Shown piece after piece: positions 6,481 to 7,716 of a stretch of DNA of 7,716 nucleotides (the first letter of the stretch is position 1; every line of letters begins with the position of its first letter). The DNA is from Candidatus Levyibacteriota bacterium. Lineage in GTDB: Bacteria > Patescibacteriota > Microgenomatia > Levybacterales > UBA12049. Location: contig JAHFKF010000063.1 in the NCBI GenBank assembly GCA_023245475.1, forward strand, positions 1-7,716, given 5' to 3'. The notes under the pieces are model-generated. The model did not search any database, was not told the DNA's origin, and was given only the letters and a program-made list of their open reading frames with translations. Position numbers and translations under genes: made by a program.

Positions 6481-7716
6481 ATGGCAGAAAGAAGAGAACG
6501 AATAACGGATTTACGGGCATTGGGAAGTGCCTTTGGCATGAGTCCTCCACCTGCGCAGGCAGAAAAACCGCAAGTTGATTTTTATAAACTTCCCCTTCTG
6601 GAACAACTGCGAGTCTGTAGTAATAGCGAGATACGAAGCAAGCCCTTTTCTGAACGTAGAGAGAAAACTGCACATGCGGTGGCTAAATCGTTGCAGCTTG
6701 ATGCAAAAGAGAAGAAAAAATTAGGTATTCATGTGATTGTATTTGGAGATTTGGACGAAGAGGGAAAGGTAAAAACCGATCCAGAGATGGTTCATAATAA
6801 GATTCTTGTTCGTTTTCCCGCCAACCATCGAGGCAATCCTCGGATAATTGAAACCACGGATCTTATTCTTGCCGATCTTGAGCCCCATAGTATCGAACAT
6901 CTTATGTCAGGAGCAGATATTGTCCGTAATAAAACTATTGCTGAGAAGCAGGATCGATTAATATTGGCAATAAAAGGGTGTGACACCTTAATCTCTCATC
7001 AAAAGCAATATGTGTTCTCAGGAAAAATGACTGGAGACTATGCTCCTTTAAAGAGGCAGGTGTCCACCCGTCATGTCAGTCAAGTCATGGACGAACTCAA
7101 TCGTAAAAAGACGCTTTTGATCAGGGATTTTTTACAAAATGCACTTCTTCTTGAAGAAAAATCTGGTATTGCTCCGCTTTTTGGATGGAAAAAAAAGGAT
7201 AATTTACATGGAGAATTACAGATGAGGAAAACTGATGATAAGAATGTATTAAAAAGAGCACGTAATGGTAATATTTCTGAACTTCTTGTATTGAATCAAA
7301 GAATTAATACAACAAATATCAATCTCGAAGCACTAGAAGGTTCTTATCGAGCCTATCTATCGGCGCCTGAAAAAGCACATAGTGTGCAGAAAGCTGCGTA
7401 TGAAACGTACCGTATTTTAAATGGAGACAATAGTCAACGAAGAGGCGAACACATAGCTCCTCAATCTCCCCAGCCCCAAGAAAAATCAATTTTACCCAAT
7501 CTTGATGCTTTTATGCAGCTTCCACCAGAAAAACAGCTGAATGATGCACTCATTAGTAGGCGTAAAACCGCCTATGGCACCTTACGACGCCAGCTAGCTG
7601 ATACGAAAACAGATATAGCTGTTCGTAGTGTCTTAACTGCTGCCGAAGTAGATCACGCCAAGATTATTGCAATTGCGCCCTATGATGCAGAAGGGAAGTT
7701 CCGTATTCCTGATTCG
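6481..7716 (+). CDS. 5' part of an uncharacterised protein paralogous to the 787-residue protein
   Basis: The frame is open from the ATG at 6481 to the window edge (412 codons, no stop), so the C-terminus is missing. I do not recognise a named family. Residues 33-170 form a module like that of the 787-residue protein: FYKLPLLEQL, KLGIHVIVFGDLDEEG, ILVRFP, then LILADL. Residues 73-113 align without gaps to 101-141 of that protein with 11 identities in 41. Residues 207-301 match its C-terminal helical domain (LLIRDFLQNALLLEE, IAPLF, LEALEGSYRAYLS). After a Gln/Pro linker (320-335) a second module begins (FMQLPPEKQL, VLTAAEVDHAKIIAIAPYDAEG) and is cut by the edge. No membrane segment or catalytic motif is visible. 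There is no Shine-Dalgarno; an extended -10 box eight bases upstream predicts a leaderless mRNA, which makes 6481 the natural start. Confidence 0.88.
   Translation, partial: MAERRERITDLRALGSAFGMSPPPAQAEKPQVDFYKLPLLEQLRVCSNSEIRSKPFSERREKTAHAVAKSLQLDAKEKKKLGIHVIVFGDLDEEGKVKTDPEMVHNKILVRFPANHRGNPRIIETTDLILADLEPHSIEHLMSGADIVRNKTIAEKQDRLILAIKGCDTLISHQKQYVFSGKMTGDYAPLKRQVSTRHVSQVMDELNRKKTLLIRDFLQNALLLEEKSGIAPLFGWKKKDNLHGELQMRKTDDKNVLKRARNGNISELLVLNQRINTTNINLEALEGSYRAYLSAPEKAHSVQKAAYETYRILNGDNSQRRGEHIAPQSPQPQEKSILPNLDAFMQLPPEKQLNDALISRRKTAYGTLRRQLADTKTDIAVRSVLTAAEVDHAKIIAIAPYDAEGKFRIPDS
6577..6990 (+). repeat. Protein module copy 3 (in the last gene)
   Basis: Residues 33-170 of the last gene. It keeps the order of motifs of copy 1: a LP-containing first helix, LGI followed by a buried strand, the Asp/Gly turn (DLDEEG), a strand ending in RFP, and a LILAD motif. 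The helical tail is shorter and more diverged (SIEHLMSGADIV, DRLILAIKG). Confidence 0.6.
7501..7716 (+). repeat. Protein module copy 4, truncated by the window edge
   Basis: Residues 341-412. The first helix (AFMQLPPEKQLNDALISRR) closely resembles copy 1 (FAQLPIDQMLDKAWASRP). VLTAAEVDHAKIIAIAPYDAEG lines up with VLTHEERTALGINFVVLGRRDAHG of copy 1. The second strand and YLA motif would lie beyond the window. Confidence 0.55.

Noticed and set aside
1..7716. Recoded UGA (as in Gracilibacteria / Absconditabacteria)
   Set aside because: All genes read through intact with standard code and use GGN for glycine. Absence of TGA among five stops is too small a sample to mean anything.
1..7716. Defence system, CRISPR array, insertion sequence, tRNA or riboswitch
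   Set aside because: No direct repeat array, transposase, terminal repeats, cloverleaf or structured long leader was seen on either strand; the unknown paralogs show no nuclease, helicase or toxin motif.

Overview
The window looks like bacterial chromosome from a small-genome lineage, most plausibly Candidate Phyla Radiation / Patescibacteria (Parcubacteria-like). This is judged from the style of the EF-G protein, the dense packing of genes on one strand, and large cytosolic proteins that I cannot match to a named family. That assignment is inference. The standard code works throughout: every frame is intact with TGA read as stop, and the five stop codons seen are TAA or TAG.

All six genes lie on the + strand with short gaps. 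In order they are: the 3' end of an unrecognised gene (1-441); fusA for elongation factor G (530-2665); a 787-residue unknown protein with an internal duplication (2725-5088); a TraX-family membrane protein (start revised to 5137, ends 5796); a PIG-L/LmbE-family deacetylase (5804-6457); and the first 412 codons of another unknown protein that runs off the right edge (6481-7716). No tRNA, rRNA, mobile element, CRISPR array or convincing intrinsic terminator was seen, and no gene-free stretch exceeds about 90 bases.

Two things stand out. First, the two large unknown proteins are paralogs. Each carries copies of an alpha/beta module of about 100-180 residues (four in total, one cut by the window edge) and a similar helical domain. 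The truncated first gene may be a third member. They are interleaved with fusA, traX-like and lmbE-like genes, so this is a dispersed paralog cluster of unknown function. Second, every complete gene start has an extended -10 box (TGn plus a TATAAT-like hexamer) just upstream. Only fusA has a normal leader and a Shine-Dalgarno. The lmbE-like gene and the last gene have only 6 and 8 bases between the -10 box and the ATG, which predicts leaderless mRNAs. The 787-residue gene and the traX-like gene have 18 and 16 bases and no Shine-Dalgarno.

The genes therefore look like independent short transcription units rather than one operon. Nothing links fusA functionally to its neighbours. TraX-like and LmbE-like proteins both point to envelope or glycoconjugate modification, but a shared pathway is only a guess.
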